From Nautilus pompilius (Eukaryota > Mollusca > Cephalopoda > Nautilida > Nautilidae), in the NCBI GenBank assembly GCA_018389105.1, contig JACATO010000132.1, positions 3,360,501 to 3,424,500 on the forward strand: DNA of 64,000 nt. The letters run 5' to 3'. The number at the start of each line of letters is the position of its first letter. Positions within the stretch are counted from its first letter, which is position 1. Of this stretch, positions 48,574-60,480 are shown in pieces. Under the pieces are notes generated by a model. That model was not told where the DNA came from. It ran no database searches and saw only the letters and a list, made by a program, of their open reading frames with translations. The position numbers and the translations under genes were made by a program.

Positions 48574-50815
48574 TTTGATCCATTTTGATGCTGGCATCAG
48601 CACAGACCACCTGCTTGTCTATCCATGCATAAGGTGTTTGGTGTAGTCACACAGCGCCACCATAAACTGGTATAATAAAGGTTCTGGCATGTAACCCTAG
48701 TGTGGCCATCTGGTTTTGTTGACTATTGTTCTAGCATTCTACCTTGTGAGACTGAGGCCACAATGTTGCCATTGGAGCTAATCAGCAGGACTCTGCTACA
48801 ACCATTGGTTTCTTGGAGTGGGCCTTGCACCTATAGATAATGTATCGTGCCGTTTTACCATATAGATGATTCTTCTGTTTTCCATTAGGATGGGCACTGT
48901 CTTTAAGTTGTTTCTGGTTGTTTTTGTTTTTTTGTGAGCAACACAAACAAACATTTCTCTAGAGGGGAGAGACTTTAGCACACATGCAGAGTGGATAATT
49001 GAGTGGGAGTGGGTGGAATGCCATTCATATATATGACAGGTAGGTGGTTGACATTAACTGGCAGTGGTTGCAAGGTGGTTGATAATATGGGGGAAAGATA
49101 ATATATGACACATATTCTTGTTCTTGTCTCAGTTGACAATAATGAGCTTCCACTATATTATGATGTTTCAGTAAAATCATTGGCAACTAATAACTATCTT
49201 TTTAAAAATTTGTTAATGTTATTCAATGTACATTTGTTTTCAATTATTAAAGAGATATTGTGAAAATAGTTTAACACTGTGTGGTCTGCTTTATAGCCAA
49301 GGAATGTGGACAAGAAAACAAGGTGGTGTGCAGGGGACAGATTAAGATTGGGGTGTCTAGTAACCCAAACAATGTGACGCCTGACCTAGATTTTGTCAAC
49401 AATTGCCCACACTTTTTTGTTCATGTTCCTTGTGATTGATAAGTTTGTATACACACCACCAGTAGACAGAGCTGTGATTGCTGAACACAAATCTGGTACT
49501 GTCAATTTTCTCCTTTCTCAGCATCCAAGGAATGTTGCCAACAGGAAGTAAAAGGTCTCTTGAAGTCCCTCCAGCATGTCTCACAAGTAATGACATTGTG
49601 TGATTAACTGGGCGAGATTAGAGGAAACTTGTCAGCCCTGTTTACATGAGCCACTTGTATACACCAGCATTCATCAGGACTTGTGGCAGCCCTTGTCATC
49701 CAGCATCACATACCCCAAGCTTGTTTGTAGTTACTTCAGTATGAAAGAAGAAAAGAAAAAGGAGAAGGGAGGAATCCATAACAACTTGCCAATACAGGCA
49801 TTCCTTTTCACTGTCTGTCACTCAGAGTGAATTGAGTTCTGACTTGTAAGAGATCTGAATAGTGGCAACAAAAAAAGAACAGCTTACTTGCAGTGCAAAA
49901 CTTTAGAAGGGAAAGCAACCAACTTCTTTTTGACCTATAGAAAATTGATTTTTCACTGTTTTTGTTTTAATGTCATAATTGTTTTTAGAGAATCAAGAAC
50001 TGCACTCATGTATTATTGCAAACTTCTGACTTAGGCTTGAAGAAGAAGGTTATTTCTAGATAACCTTGATTATAGCAGCAGGGATTGATTGCCAAATTGT
50101 AAGTTTAATAGCTGTTCCATTCCTAATAAAAATGTGGTTATCTTATTTCTATAAATAACATATCAACAGAAACTTTCTATTCTTATCAAAGTGTGGACTT
50201 TAAGGGGAAATACCTGATTCTAATCAATTCATGTTATATCTGTAAGTAGTCCTTAGTTGGTGAGAAAGCAGATCAACGATTGCTATTTGCTGAAAATACA
50301 TGGATACATGAAAACTTTGGTTAGCATTTTTTTCCTTATGGATATTATTTTCAACATTAAAAGTTAAAGAACTACTTTTGTTCTTTACCTCACCACATAA
50401 AGAAGATTATGCCAAACACTGATCATGCTCTTCACCATGCTTACTACATTTGTTATTTCCCATAGATAAATTTTTTAAATGATGATCATATCCAGATTAT
50501 TTACTTTGCCACACTCTTTCACTAGCACTGAAATGGTAATATTGTTAGAATGCACTAATGTTCATGGCCACAGTATACAAGGGTATTGTCATTACCACAT
50601 GCATACACATCACTCTGGCCCTTTTTCACCAGGTGCGAGTCGGATGGAAATTAGCATCTGGCTACAGGCCTAAACTGCAACCATTCTTCCACTTCATGGA
50701 TGAGGACCTGGCCACTTGGCTGCTGAGACTCTGAAATTAAATAGATTTATGCATAAATCCTAAACTAGGGTTTGAAATGCTGGCCAGACAATAATTATTT
50801 TCATGTGGCATTTAA
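48574..50815. other. Noncoding DNA of mixed composition
   Basis: No gene recognised. The stretch 48,574-48,800 may include the leader of the Tigger relic. Frames at 49,396-49,596 and 49,600-49,830 show no domain. Confidence 0.4.
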
Positions 50816-50880
50816 TCTTTTGATTGCTGTTGGTAGTGTATCTGTACCCTACTATTTTCCATAGTTTAATTCCTACCAGT
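50816..50880 (+). repeat. Short dispersed repeat, paired with 46.0 kb
   Basis: Begins TTTGATTGCTGTTGGTAGTG and contains the block shared with 46,049-46,080. The left edge TTTAATCTTTTGATTG resembles a decayed TTAACCCTTTGA end. Confidence 0.4.
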
Positions 50881-53129
50881 ATATTGCCTGCAAACTCTTC
50901 AAGAAGAAGTAATTTCGTGACATAGAAAGCAGGAATTGCATTATTTCATTTTGTTTTTTTGTTGTTTGTTGTTTTCCAGGAGAGTATTTCTCTGGATGTT
51001 CTTAGTAAGGTGTATGCCAGCGATGGCTTGCTTGCACCAGTGGTGCTGGGGGTCGAGTTTTAAGAATTTGTTAGGGTGTTAATGAGGTCGCACTGAGACA
51101 AAAGGTTGAGGACAGTTGGCATAAAGCGAAGAAAATGTTAAATCTGTCATGCAAAGCAAATTACCATGGTGAAGAATCCATAGGTTATGGGCAGAAAGTC
51201 AGGCCTATTTGGAGATCAGTGGATTTACAGATCATTAATGTATGACACTGTATGAACAGATAAATTAGGTGTGGAAAATCACAACTTTAGCTGTTATCAA
51301 TAGTCTAAAATGGCTTCTTGATATGGTTCAGTAACATTCATTGTACTTACAATTAAAAAACGAATACATGCAGATACAAGACAAATTCTCTACTGAAAGT
51401 TGGCTCATATCAAAGCTTGGATCTAGGAGAATATCACCAGAAGCTATATAGTAATTATAATCATCATTACCAAATTACTTGTGTAAAACTACTAAACTTT
51501 TGTGAGGAGAAACTGGTTTTTCGACATATGTACCATCTGAAAAGCATGCTATGTGTTGGTTGACATTGAAGAGAATTGTTTGCATGCCTTTGTAGAAAGG
51601 CTGGATGCCATCAACTTTGATCAGGGAAAGTATTTACTACAGCTTTGCAGACTAAAAGAAAACTGAGTTACCCAGAGGAAATCTGTGTAGAAAAATTGGA
51701 GAAACCACATGGTTACCATAATGAGTGAGCTTGCTACATTATCGCACTTCCTCTAACCTTTATTGTAGCTACACACACCATTACGGAATAAAATAATTTT
51801 CTGCTTGTTAGAACAGAAAAGGTTGTGTAGATATTGAACATTTAAAATTTAAAAATACACATTCCTCTTATTCTATTTGATATACTTACATTTTGAAATA
51901 AAAAAGTTTGCTGTTGATTTTTAAAATATATGCACTTTATATAAAGATTTCCATTAATTGTGCAAACATTTTGGTGCATTTCAGTTAATTCTGATGTACA
52001 ATAAGTTTACCATTAGCTGGCAGTTTCAGGACACAATAAATCTGAAATTCTGCATGCTAACTAAATTTTATTCTGAAATTTAAAGTTTTTTCATTTCATT
52101 AGTACCAACTTAATGCTTCATGGTTTGTGTTACTGCTGCTGCAGTCAAGGATGCACAGGATGGGGAAATTGTGATCTCTAAAATGACTTCACCATCATGA
52201 CATCAACACCACCATACACTGGGGATGAAAGTTCCACAATTTTTTTCCTGTTAACTTAATAAGCATTTTTGCTCTAAGTCCCAGATGGAATTTTTGATAT
52301 CCCTATAATAAACTAATTATGTCAGTATGCTGGGTTTTTTGTTTTTCTTCTTTAAGTTGATGAAAGTGTCAAACGATCCTCACAGCTCTCATATGCCTAA
52401 AGTTACAAATGGCAAAACCTAAAGAACAAGAAAGAATTATTTTTTTAAAAAATGATGAATTTTTTGGTATAAGTTTTTTTTTTTTGTCTTTCTTTGGATG
52501 TTTAATGCCATGATATCTTTAATCCATCTAAAATAAATGCAGGGGGTTTCTTTTCTCTTAAATTCTTATTACTGCATTGAGTAAATAAGATGAAACCATT
52601 ATTACTGGTACTAGTTGTTTTGCTTTAAACTGGTTAGAGATAGGCTCACTAAAATGACTGATAGAATCCATACACGTAAAAAAAAAAATAAATTTTATTT
52701 TCACTTTCATCAGACTGTCCTCTTTAACATGGAGGAGAAGGAAGTAGATTGTATTAGCATGGAGAAATAAGCTTAAGTTTCTATTATAAGACTGCATGCA
52801 TACATCAATCATAGAATATTGTTGAATCTGTTATATATTTATAATAAATGCACCAGCTGATACTTCTAATCTCTGAACTTGATGTAACCTAAGATACTAG
52901 AGATAGCGACATTGTAAATAGGAGATCAAATTTCCTATGCACAGTCATGGATAGAAATTGAGAAAATGCACAAAGGAGTCTCTCTCTCTCACACACTGGT
53001 CACAAAAATATGGCAATATTGCAGTTGAAATAAATTATTACAAGTAACCAAAATGTTGACTACCATCAGGTGTTGTTAACTCAAGAATCTAAAATGTAAT
53101 GTAGAAACACATTTTAAAAAATATATAAT
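50881..53129. other. AT-rich noncoding DNA
   Basis: No gene or known repeat recognised; short CT tract near 52,978-52,990. Confidence 0.5.
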
Positions 53130-54100
53130 CTCAGCACATGATGCCCCAGTCTAAAATAATATATGGTATAAAAATGAGTACAATGTAGTTGGCATGAGTC
53201 ATACGCTAAAATTTACCGCTGAGGTACCAATAGCTGGAAGACTCATTGCAGAAGGTCATTCAAAATGGCTTCAGGCTGTTTGATGTTGCTATGAACTTTT
53301 GCAATGGATAGTCAATTATTAGCTAATTGTATACTTGCTACTTACTGCAAGATCATTGATGTCAGTGACAGGGCCAGCAAAAGTGGTTTTTGTTGTATAC
53401 CTGTTCATGATAAGCGGATGATCAGAGGCTATAGAACAGGTACTCATTACTACTTGGGTCCAAGAGCAAATATGGGATACTTAGGGGTTTTTTTTAATGA
53501 TTTGTCTGGACACCTTTCTTCACATGCAGGATATGCCACACACCTATATGTTGGCCTTCCATTGAGCAATTCATTATTGCAATATTTAATTAACCTGAGC
53601 AAGATTTAATTTTGGTTTCTCTGGCAGTTTATATGTAGGGAGATCACTAGGCTGCTGCCAATGTGAATCAAGAATATAATGGTGTTGGTGCAGAGACCAT
53701 GGCTATCAGAAGGACTCAAATCATTCAAGCTTTCCTGACTGTTTGAGGGTACTTGGGTGAATTTTTGGGACCAATAGCCATATCACTTCAGTAACTAGCA
53801 CTGGGTTTGTGTTTCAGGACATGTAGGATTAAAGCCATCTCTGCATTATTTCAGGCCAACACCATCACTACAATGGAGTGGTCAACCATCCAGATATTTC
53901 ACTCATTGAGCATATCTTGTAGATATGCAAAGCTCACAAATCCCACCTTCCAACAGAATCTACACAATCTGACCTATGGCCTTTACCCAGGAGTGACAAA
54001 TACTACCAGGCGGGATTATCAGATCTTTGATTTCAAGCTTATGCAGACAGTGCCAGTAGCATACAGTCCTGAGGTGGCCTTGCCCAATAATCATTCTGTT
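53130..54100 (+). pseudogene. Tc1-type transposase relic (+)
   Basis: The 53,304-53,609 frame ends THLYVGLPLSNSLLQYLINL, matching the RRPYVGLPLT-R-R motif that precedes the catalytic core in one group of Tc1-type transposases. A patch near 53,640-53,690 resembles the ERYADCCV...GGGSVMVWG region. Near 53,850-53,920, alternate frames give NTITTMEW and HPDISLIEHI, matching the WPARSPDLNPIEHLW motif with the catalytic Glu. A PPSNRQ-like tail follows near 53,940. Stops and shifts are frequent. No terminal repeats found. Confidence 0.65.
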
Positions 54101-54319
54101 AACATTTTTTGTGCTTTTTTTTTACCCCACTGTTCTGGAACAAATTGTTATCAAATGGTTTTCTATAAATTCTTATTACTTTTTCTGTTTTTTCCAGTAT
54201 CTCTAGAATTTTGTGACCATAATATATCTAAATTTTTTCAGTACATTTTCATTTATTCCAGGAAGTAAACTTCTTTATGTGCGTAGTTGGTGAATATTGT
54301 ACAAAGTATTTATTTATTT

Positions 54320-54725
54320 ATTTCTTCAAGATGCATTTCCAAAGCAGGATGGATCCATCACCATGCTCTACTAAACTACTATTGTATACCACTTGTTCTT
54401 CTTATTGAACATCAACGGTTTCCAAATAATTCAGACTGATTTACCTATGAAAAAAACTTTACATCACCCACCATTGTCTCATCAGCCCAATCAAATCTTT
54501 TAGTCAGATTTCCTCTAAATAAGAAAGGTTTCTCAGCTGCTATTCCCTTATAAGAACCCTGATTTTGACCTCTGTACTCTGATCTTTTTATTAACATGTC
54601 ATTTCCAGATTTCACCAGTTGCTTTATAATGATACCACATATGCCACTTTGATTTTATTTAATTTTTAAAAGAATTTGCACACAGTATCAGCAGAAACTT
54701 CTATACACACTGTCATTCTTCCATA
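54320..54725 (-). pseudogene. Tc1-like transposase fragment (-)
   Basis: On the minus strand, near 54,550-54,420, the translation reads KGIAAEKPFLFRGNLTKRFD and then WADE, VNQSELFGNR. This corresponds to the AAKKPLLRRRNKLKRLKWA...DESKFELFG region of Tc1 transposases, including the site of the first catalytic Asp (here altered). The C-terminal half is not found, so it is truncated. Confidence 0.65.
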
Positions 54726-56874
54726 TCAGCCACTGTTTGCATGTATTTTAGCAAAGGAAATAATGGTGTACTAATTGTTGAAAATTTTATGCTTCCGCCC
54801 TGTTTGTATACAGTAATTTTGGTATGTGTAAAGTCATTTACTGGTGTTTATTGTTTGATTTTACCATTATGATACTATAGAAATAATAATATTTTTGTTT
54901 TTTTGATTTAGTATTGAAGAAGTTCTGGAGTCTAGATCATTTATAAGAATTAATGTCATTCTTCTGTTCATAGAAATGAAACTCATTTGTCTTTATTTGT
55001 ATGTATATATATATTTATATGTACCTCATACATCCTCTGAGCTGTGCACTTGCATGTTGGTTGATCACTGATGATGATGACATCATACATGTATGAAGCT
55101 TATTCCAACAAATAAAATGTAATTTACATACACTTAGAATCAATCATAAACCACCACTACCCCTCTTTTTTTTTTAAATCTACAGATTCCATTTCAGAAT
55201 TCTTATTTATTCTTAGGGTTAATGTGCTTTCCAATGGACAATTTAAATCTCTGGACTTGATTACCCACTTTATTCAGTGACTGCAGTCTGAGCAATTTTG
55301 ATTTATTTAATGATTAATTTTTAGCAGCATTTGAAAGAAGCTACTGATGGCAAAAATATTTGTGACACTTTCTTTTGGCTCCTGTATCTCATCTTTAATC
55401 GTTGCTGGGTCAGTTTATTTAGCAAATAATGTAATCACTTTTATTCTGCCTTTTAATTTAAAATGTTACCTGGCTTAGCGAATTATCTTTGAAATTTTTT
55501 AATGTATTTCTAATACTTTTGTTGAAAAATGATAGCAATACATCGATTTTTATGCATTTTTTAAATGCATACATTTATTTATTTGTCACCTGAGTTAAAA
55601 AGAAGTTATTGAGAAAAGAAGAAAGCTATCTTTAGGTAATAGTGGGCCCCACTGTAAAAATGTATGTTCACACCTATATTTAAAATGTTCTGTTCTCTTT
55701 TATTCTATATCTGGTATATTATCTTTGCCCAAAGTAGCAGTTGAATGGAACACTTTAGATATATTTTTGTTTCTAAAGGAGAAAAATCTGCTTAATTTCT
55801 TTTTGGCATTTATATCCACAAAGACAGAATTCTTTTCAGACAGATTCAGCCTTCAGATCTGCTTACTGTTCTTTAGCAAGATGTGTGGGTCTACTAAAAA
55901 AAACCCACAGGCCTAAGTGTGCACCTAAACAGCAATTTTTAAAGATAGCTTCATTTTTACTCAAGCGTTTTCCATTCACAGACATTACAGGTGCCAAAAT
56001 AACATACATCTGAAGACTTAGAATGTCTAAGAAGAAAAAAATATAAAAAATAAAGGCTGGACTTAATTTCAGAGTTTAAAGAATTCTTTGTTGTTTTTTT
56101 TTTGTTTGTAATAGAGCCCAAACTAATTTTCTCTAATTTCTGTAAAGAACGCATCATCAGCATCTTTCCATTCTTAACTAAATAAATTCAGTCTTAAATT
56201 TAAACAAGATTATTTTTTCTTTCAGTGCTTATTTTAAAAAAATGGAAAGAAAATGAATAGTAAAAAAATTAATCAATCATGTGGCTAATTGGCTCTATAC
56301 ACAGCATTACAAAAACTCCAGATAGCATTGTGATAGGACAAAATCATCAGGAAGTTTTTTCATTATTAAATTGAACATTAATTCTCTTATAAAGGAATTT
56401 GTAAAAAAAAAATAGCAACCAAACAGTCTAAGCTGACAGTAATGGTTTTCAGTAAAACCCATCATTTCAAGTGTGGTGTTTGTGTTTGTTTTTTGTTGTT
56501 TTTTTTAATGTTTCTTGTCTGCAGATTAATTTTTAAAATTGCTTAAAATGGTTTTCATAAAAATGAACCCCCTTTTTTTTTGTCATTGTATTTATTTTCG
56601 ATAAAGTTGATGTGCAGAATTTGCTGCCAAATGTGATTTTCACTGACCCATCAGATTCTCAAAAAGAGACCACCAGCAGAAGCATATTGATGATGTTTAC
56701 TGCTGTAGCAAATTCTTTCAAAGACTCAACTTGTAGATAAATACTTTGTTCATCCATCTGTTCCTCTTAATATGAAAACTGCTGAAACTTCTAAGTTTAA
56801 GCCTTTTGATTATTAAGGCAGGGTTTAGTCAGTTTACTTTCATTTAACTTAGCTTTCACGGAGGTATATGTATT
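54726..56874. other. AT-rich noncoding DNA
   Basis: Nothing recognised beyond a short TA tract near 55,004-55,014. Frames are AT-driven. Confidence 0.5.
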
Positions 56875-57175
56875 ATGGTTTATCATGATTTTTTTTAGGT
56901 CTACAGACATTTCCCAGTAAGAAGGGGAAGGTGTGGGGTATCAGCTTTGGTGATTGAGCCAGTCGAGTTACCTGTGGGACCTCTACACACTGGAAAACCC
57001 TACTAGAACTCTTCATTGTAAGTATGGAAGGAAACTTGAGTGCTTGGAGAAACTCTATACAGCCAAATGGTGAAGAAGAGAGAAGGTACACCAAACCTAC
57101 TCAGTCGTAACTAGGATTCGAACTCTGGATCACTAGTCACCCCATGGTTTATATAAGACGTTGATCTATCCACAC
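56875..57175 (-). mobile_element. tRNA-related SINE (minus strand)
   Basis: On the minus strand the head is followed by a good box B (AGAGTTCGAATCCTAGTTAC), then GTAGGTTTGGTGTACCTTC, AAGTTTCCTTCCATACTTAC and GAAGAGTTCTAGTAGGGTTT, and a tail resembling type 2 (TTACTGGGAAATGTCTGTAG). It is the only clear minus-strand copy. Confidence 0.72.
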
Positions 57176-57179
57176 AGAC

Positions 57180-58089
57180 AAAGAAATACATAAAAATGTA
57201 GATCGTAAACTAGCTGATGTTCTTGTTTTTAGCACACTTCATTCTACTCATCCATCATTTTGATACTGAAGAAACACTTTCTGTTAAACTTTTCAGATAT
57301 TTTGGCTAAGTTACTGAAGAATTTACTCTTCTTTGGTACTTGCAATTGGCTCTTGAAAAAACATGTTAGTATCTGTGTTTTAGATCTTTAAACAATTTGA
57401 ATATATTTTATCAGACCATCTCTTAGATGGCTTTACATAAAATTAAACAAGTCTAACAATCTCTCTGAAATATCATAGATCTTTAAGTTCTGAAAAAATG
57501 TAAGGACATATTCTAAATCAGTTGGCATTTTACTTGCCATACACTCTATAATCCAGCTATGTTCTGTAGCTCTCAGTAGAACAACAATAATTTTGGCTTT
57601 ATGTACTTATTTACCTTGTTTTTTAATTCACCATTTGCTACAAGAGAGACTCACCTGGTGAGTAGTGTAGAACCTTGGTTATCTGTTAGAGAGTGTGTAT
57701 GAAGGTCCAGTCCTTCTGACTTAGGCAGGAAAATCCCTACCCGGAAAGCGGGGGTGAAACTCATGGCTGGCTGATGAAGAAGAGCCAAAAGAAACTGCCA
57801 GAGAGGTAATGATATGTTTTTGGTCAAAACTCCCTTTATTGTTCGATTGTTATTAGCCTAACCTAACCCAGCCCTGTTTCGACCATACCTCTCTTCCTCC
57901 ATGTGAAATTCTGAAAATGAAAAGCTCAAAATTCCAAAATATTTTTGCAGCGCCTTTAGTGGAAAATTCCAGAAGGTTCCTGGGCAACGTGCAGGTCTTG
58001 ACACGCTTGAGGTATGCACATTACTCGCTGTAATTTTTGTGCTTTTTCTGTGCTTTGTCGTTGGCATGAACATACTTTAAAAATACCAA
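57180..58089. other. Noncoding DNA of mixed composition
   Basis: No gene recognised. The block 57,850-58,080 is less AT-rich and could be part of the Tigger-type repeat that follows. Confidence 0.4.
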
Positions 58090-58397
58090 AAGGCCTTCAA
58101 GTACCCATACAGTACCAGTAGGCCTACCACAGTGATAGCTTACCATTCTGGAGGTTAAATGTACATCTTTTTCTTATAGTATCATGCACAAAATGATTTT
58201 AAAATATTGCATAAAACTACTTGTAGGATATATATATCCATATGCAGTTATAACGTAGTAAATGAACTTAGTCCCCACTCCCCAGTGGGTTAACTACCAA
58301 ATTATGCTGGTATACCTATATTAAAAAAATCTGAAAAATTCTGGATTCTGAAACACATTCAGTCCCAAGGATTTCAGATTAAGGGATTCTCAACCTG
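58090..58397 (-). mobile_element. Tigger/pogo-type repeat, one end preserved
   Basis: The right edge reads AAGGGATTCTCAACCTG followed by TA. Its complement CAGGTTGAGAATCCCTTAAT is the characteristic end of a Tigger-type MITE group known from mammals. The subterminal blocks (GTCCCAAGGATTTCAG, ATTCTGGATTCTGAAACAC) and an interior ATCATGCACAAAATGATTTT motif also fit that group. The opposite end was not found, so the left boundary is approximate. Confidence 0.65.
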
Positions 58398-58399
58398 TA

Positions 58400-58624
58400 T
58401 TACCAAACCATTAGCAGCATCTGGCTATGCTAGTCACTATTGGAGGTGGTGTGGAAGGCCTGATCCACTAGAAGAAAATTTTTTCCCTTTATTTGCTTGT
58501 GATGCTAATTTTAGTGGGTATTTTGTTTTTTTTTTTTTAAATTTTCTATGACATCTCACTCTCTTGAAGAACCTCCAAATTTTTTCTCACTTATTTAGAA
58601 CCAAATATACATCATTGTTTTTTA
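58400..58624. other. AT-rich noncoding DNA
   Basis: Nothing recognised. Confidence 0.4.
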
Positions 58625-58781
58625 AAACTTTTAGTTTTAACTGTGTGTATTTACAGGGAGTGAGTATTGAATCTAGCAGAATAATCTCAATAATATGCAT
58701 GTCCAAGGTTTCACATATTTACTCAATCAGGAACAATCCCCCCCCCCTGTAAATGTATGGGCATACTCCTAAAAGAGTTAA
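58625..58781. mobile_element. TTAA MITE, family A, copy 4
   Basis: Contains ATTTACAGGGAGTGAGTATT, an AATAATCTCA block and a right end CATACTCCTAAAAGAGTTAA. The left TTAACCC end is eroded. A run of nine C lies within. Confidence 0.65.
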
Positions 58782-59789
58782 TATCTAGAAATAGCCAAAG
58801 TGCTCTCATTTTTAATTTAGTAAAAATTTTTTTATTATTACTAGTATCAAGTTTATGATTAGCATAATTGTCATTACATAGACAGATGAGTTAAGGACCA
58901 GAATTTAACATTTATCTTGGATTCTGTATCATATATTATTAAAAATTATTTATGATTATTATTATACCAGCTACAGAAGATAATACAGAACATTTAAATG
59001 CATTATTCTCAGTTATTTCTAAATGTATTAAGTAAATATGAGAAAGGAATATTAGCTCTCACTTTACATTTCCCAGTTGATATCTTTCAATGTGTATTTT
59101 TTAATTCTTTATATAATTGCAGTTTTCTTTTTTAACTCAATATAGATGATGCAATTGAATGCTCTTAAAATCCATCACTAAAAGATAATATTTTAGCACC
59201 CAAAAAAAATTAATTATAATGCCCATGTCAGCACACTGGTAGCATCATGTCAGTGACTTCTGTTTGGTTTCCACTGGATCAAGCTATGCTCTTCTGATCC
59301 CATTTGTTTATGTGGTTTTTTAAGTTTTTTTCCAATTAAAAATATAATATATAATGTTTGGTTGGCAGCTGACTACTGTTTCCTTTATCATGCTCTTCCT
59401 GCCAACCAGCATTCCAGGTCTTATCCTAAGCTGTAGGCACTGTTGCTGACCATTTTATGGAGACATGCACCACTGCGATATAGTGTGATTTTTTTCTTTT
59501 GTTATCTAAGTACATTAAGCTAAGTGGAATCTGTTGGTGAACATTTGTACAATATGACAAGTGCTTATCAAAATGTGTGTACCTATAATGTGAATGATTC
59601 AGAAGCAGATTGTGTTAATATAGTAGGTAGATCTCATATTGAATGACTGGTCTCTGTTGCACAGGTGCATATTATCACTGGAGATCATTATTGAGTTCAC
59701 AGACACGCACAGAGCTGACCATTTTTTCATGTGCTAGGATCAGTTTATGAGATTTCATGTCAAAAGAGAAAACTTTTGCTGTAAGATAA
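58782..59789. other. AT-rich noncoding DNA
   Basis: No gene recognised. Confidence 0.45.
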
Positions 59790-60200
59790 GTCGTGCCCTA
59801 CAAAACATTGGTGCATCAATTTGAACCAGAGACCAAACAGCAAATAATGGATGCAGATTCCACAAAGTTTAAATGTCAAACTGGTGCTGGTGGGGTGATG
59901 CTGGGATTGTGGAGGACCTGTAGTCACCGTTTATCTGGAAAATAAAATTTGACTAGTGCCTTGTACTGTAGTCTCCTGTATGAACTTGTGTTTGCAATAT
60001 GACAATGTTTGGTCATGTGTGGCCTGGGCATCAGTTGAATGTTTTGCAGTAAATTGTACCCCATCTACCTTTTCAGTCCTACCCTTCATCTTTAGGACAG
60101 AGATTTCCTGGTGATATAAGCATCAGTGTGAAACTTGTTAATGCCAAACAACTGTATCAAATGGTTTTCTGACAAATCACAAGCTCATCTTCCAAAGTAG
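59790..60200 (+). pseudogene. Faint Tc1-type transposase relic
   Basis: The translation near 59,881-59,915 reads TGAGGVMLGLW, like the GGGGVMVWG motif between the first and second catalytic residues of Tc1-type transposases. Flanking frames are too decayed to confirm. Confidence 0.3.
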
Positions 60201-60239
60201 AAATTGTATTGATGTTTCAGTACTGTGTTAAGAATTTAT

Positions 60240-60480
60240 ATGGCTGGTGTTTCCAAATATGAACTATTGGTATACTACTGGACTACTCTTACAGTCAGCG
60301 GTGGTTCAGGTTCTGTACATATCTCTCTGGCATGGTTTCTTTGTCTTCTTCACCACTTGGCTTTGTAGATTTTCTTCCTTATCTAAAAATTTGCATTGTT
60401 TCTTAGTGGACACTACAGCACTATGCTCTCTCACCACAGTTTCCCCCTACAACAACAACAACAAATAAAGTTCTGAGTTA
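60240..60480 (+). mobile_element. tRNA-related SINE, diverged
   Basis: TACTACTGGACTACTCTTAC (head), GTGGTTCAGGTTCTGTACAT, CTCTGGCATGGTTTCTTTG, TTTGTAGATTTTCTTCCTTA and a TCTAAAAATTTG block follow the SINE order. The box B region is degraded; the tail ends in a CAACAACAA stretch. Confidence 0.6.

Noticed and set aside
46907..49144. 15-bp direct repeat CTCAGTTGACAATAA at both sides of the Tigger relic
   Set aside because: Tigger elements duplicate TA only, and a 15-mer match in 64 kb of AT-rich DNA is expected by chance.
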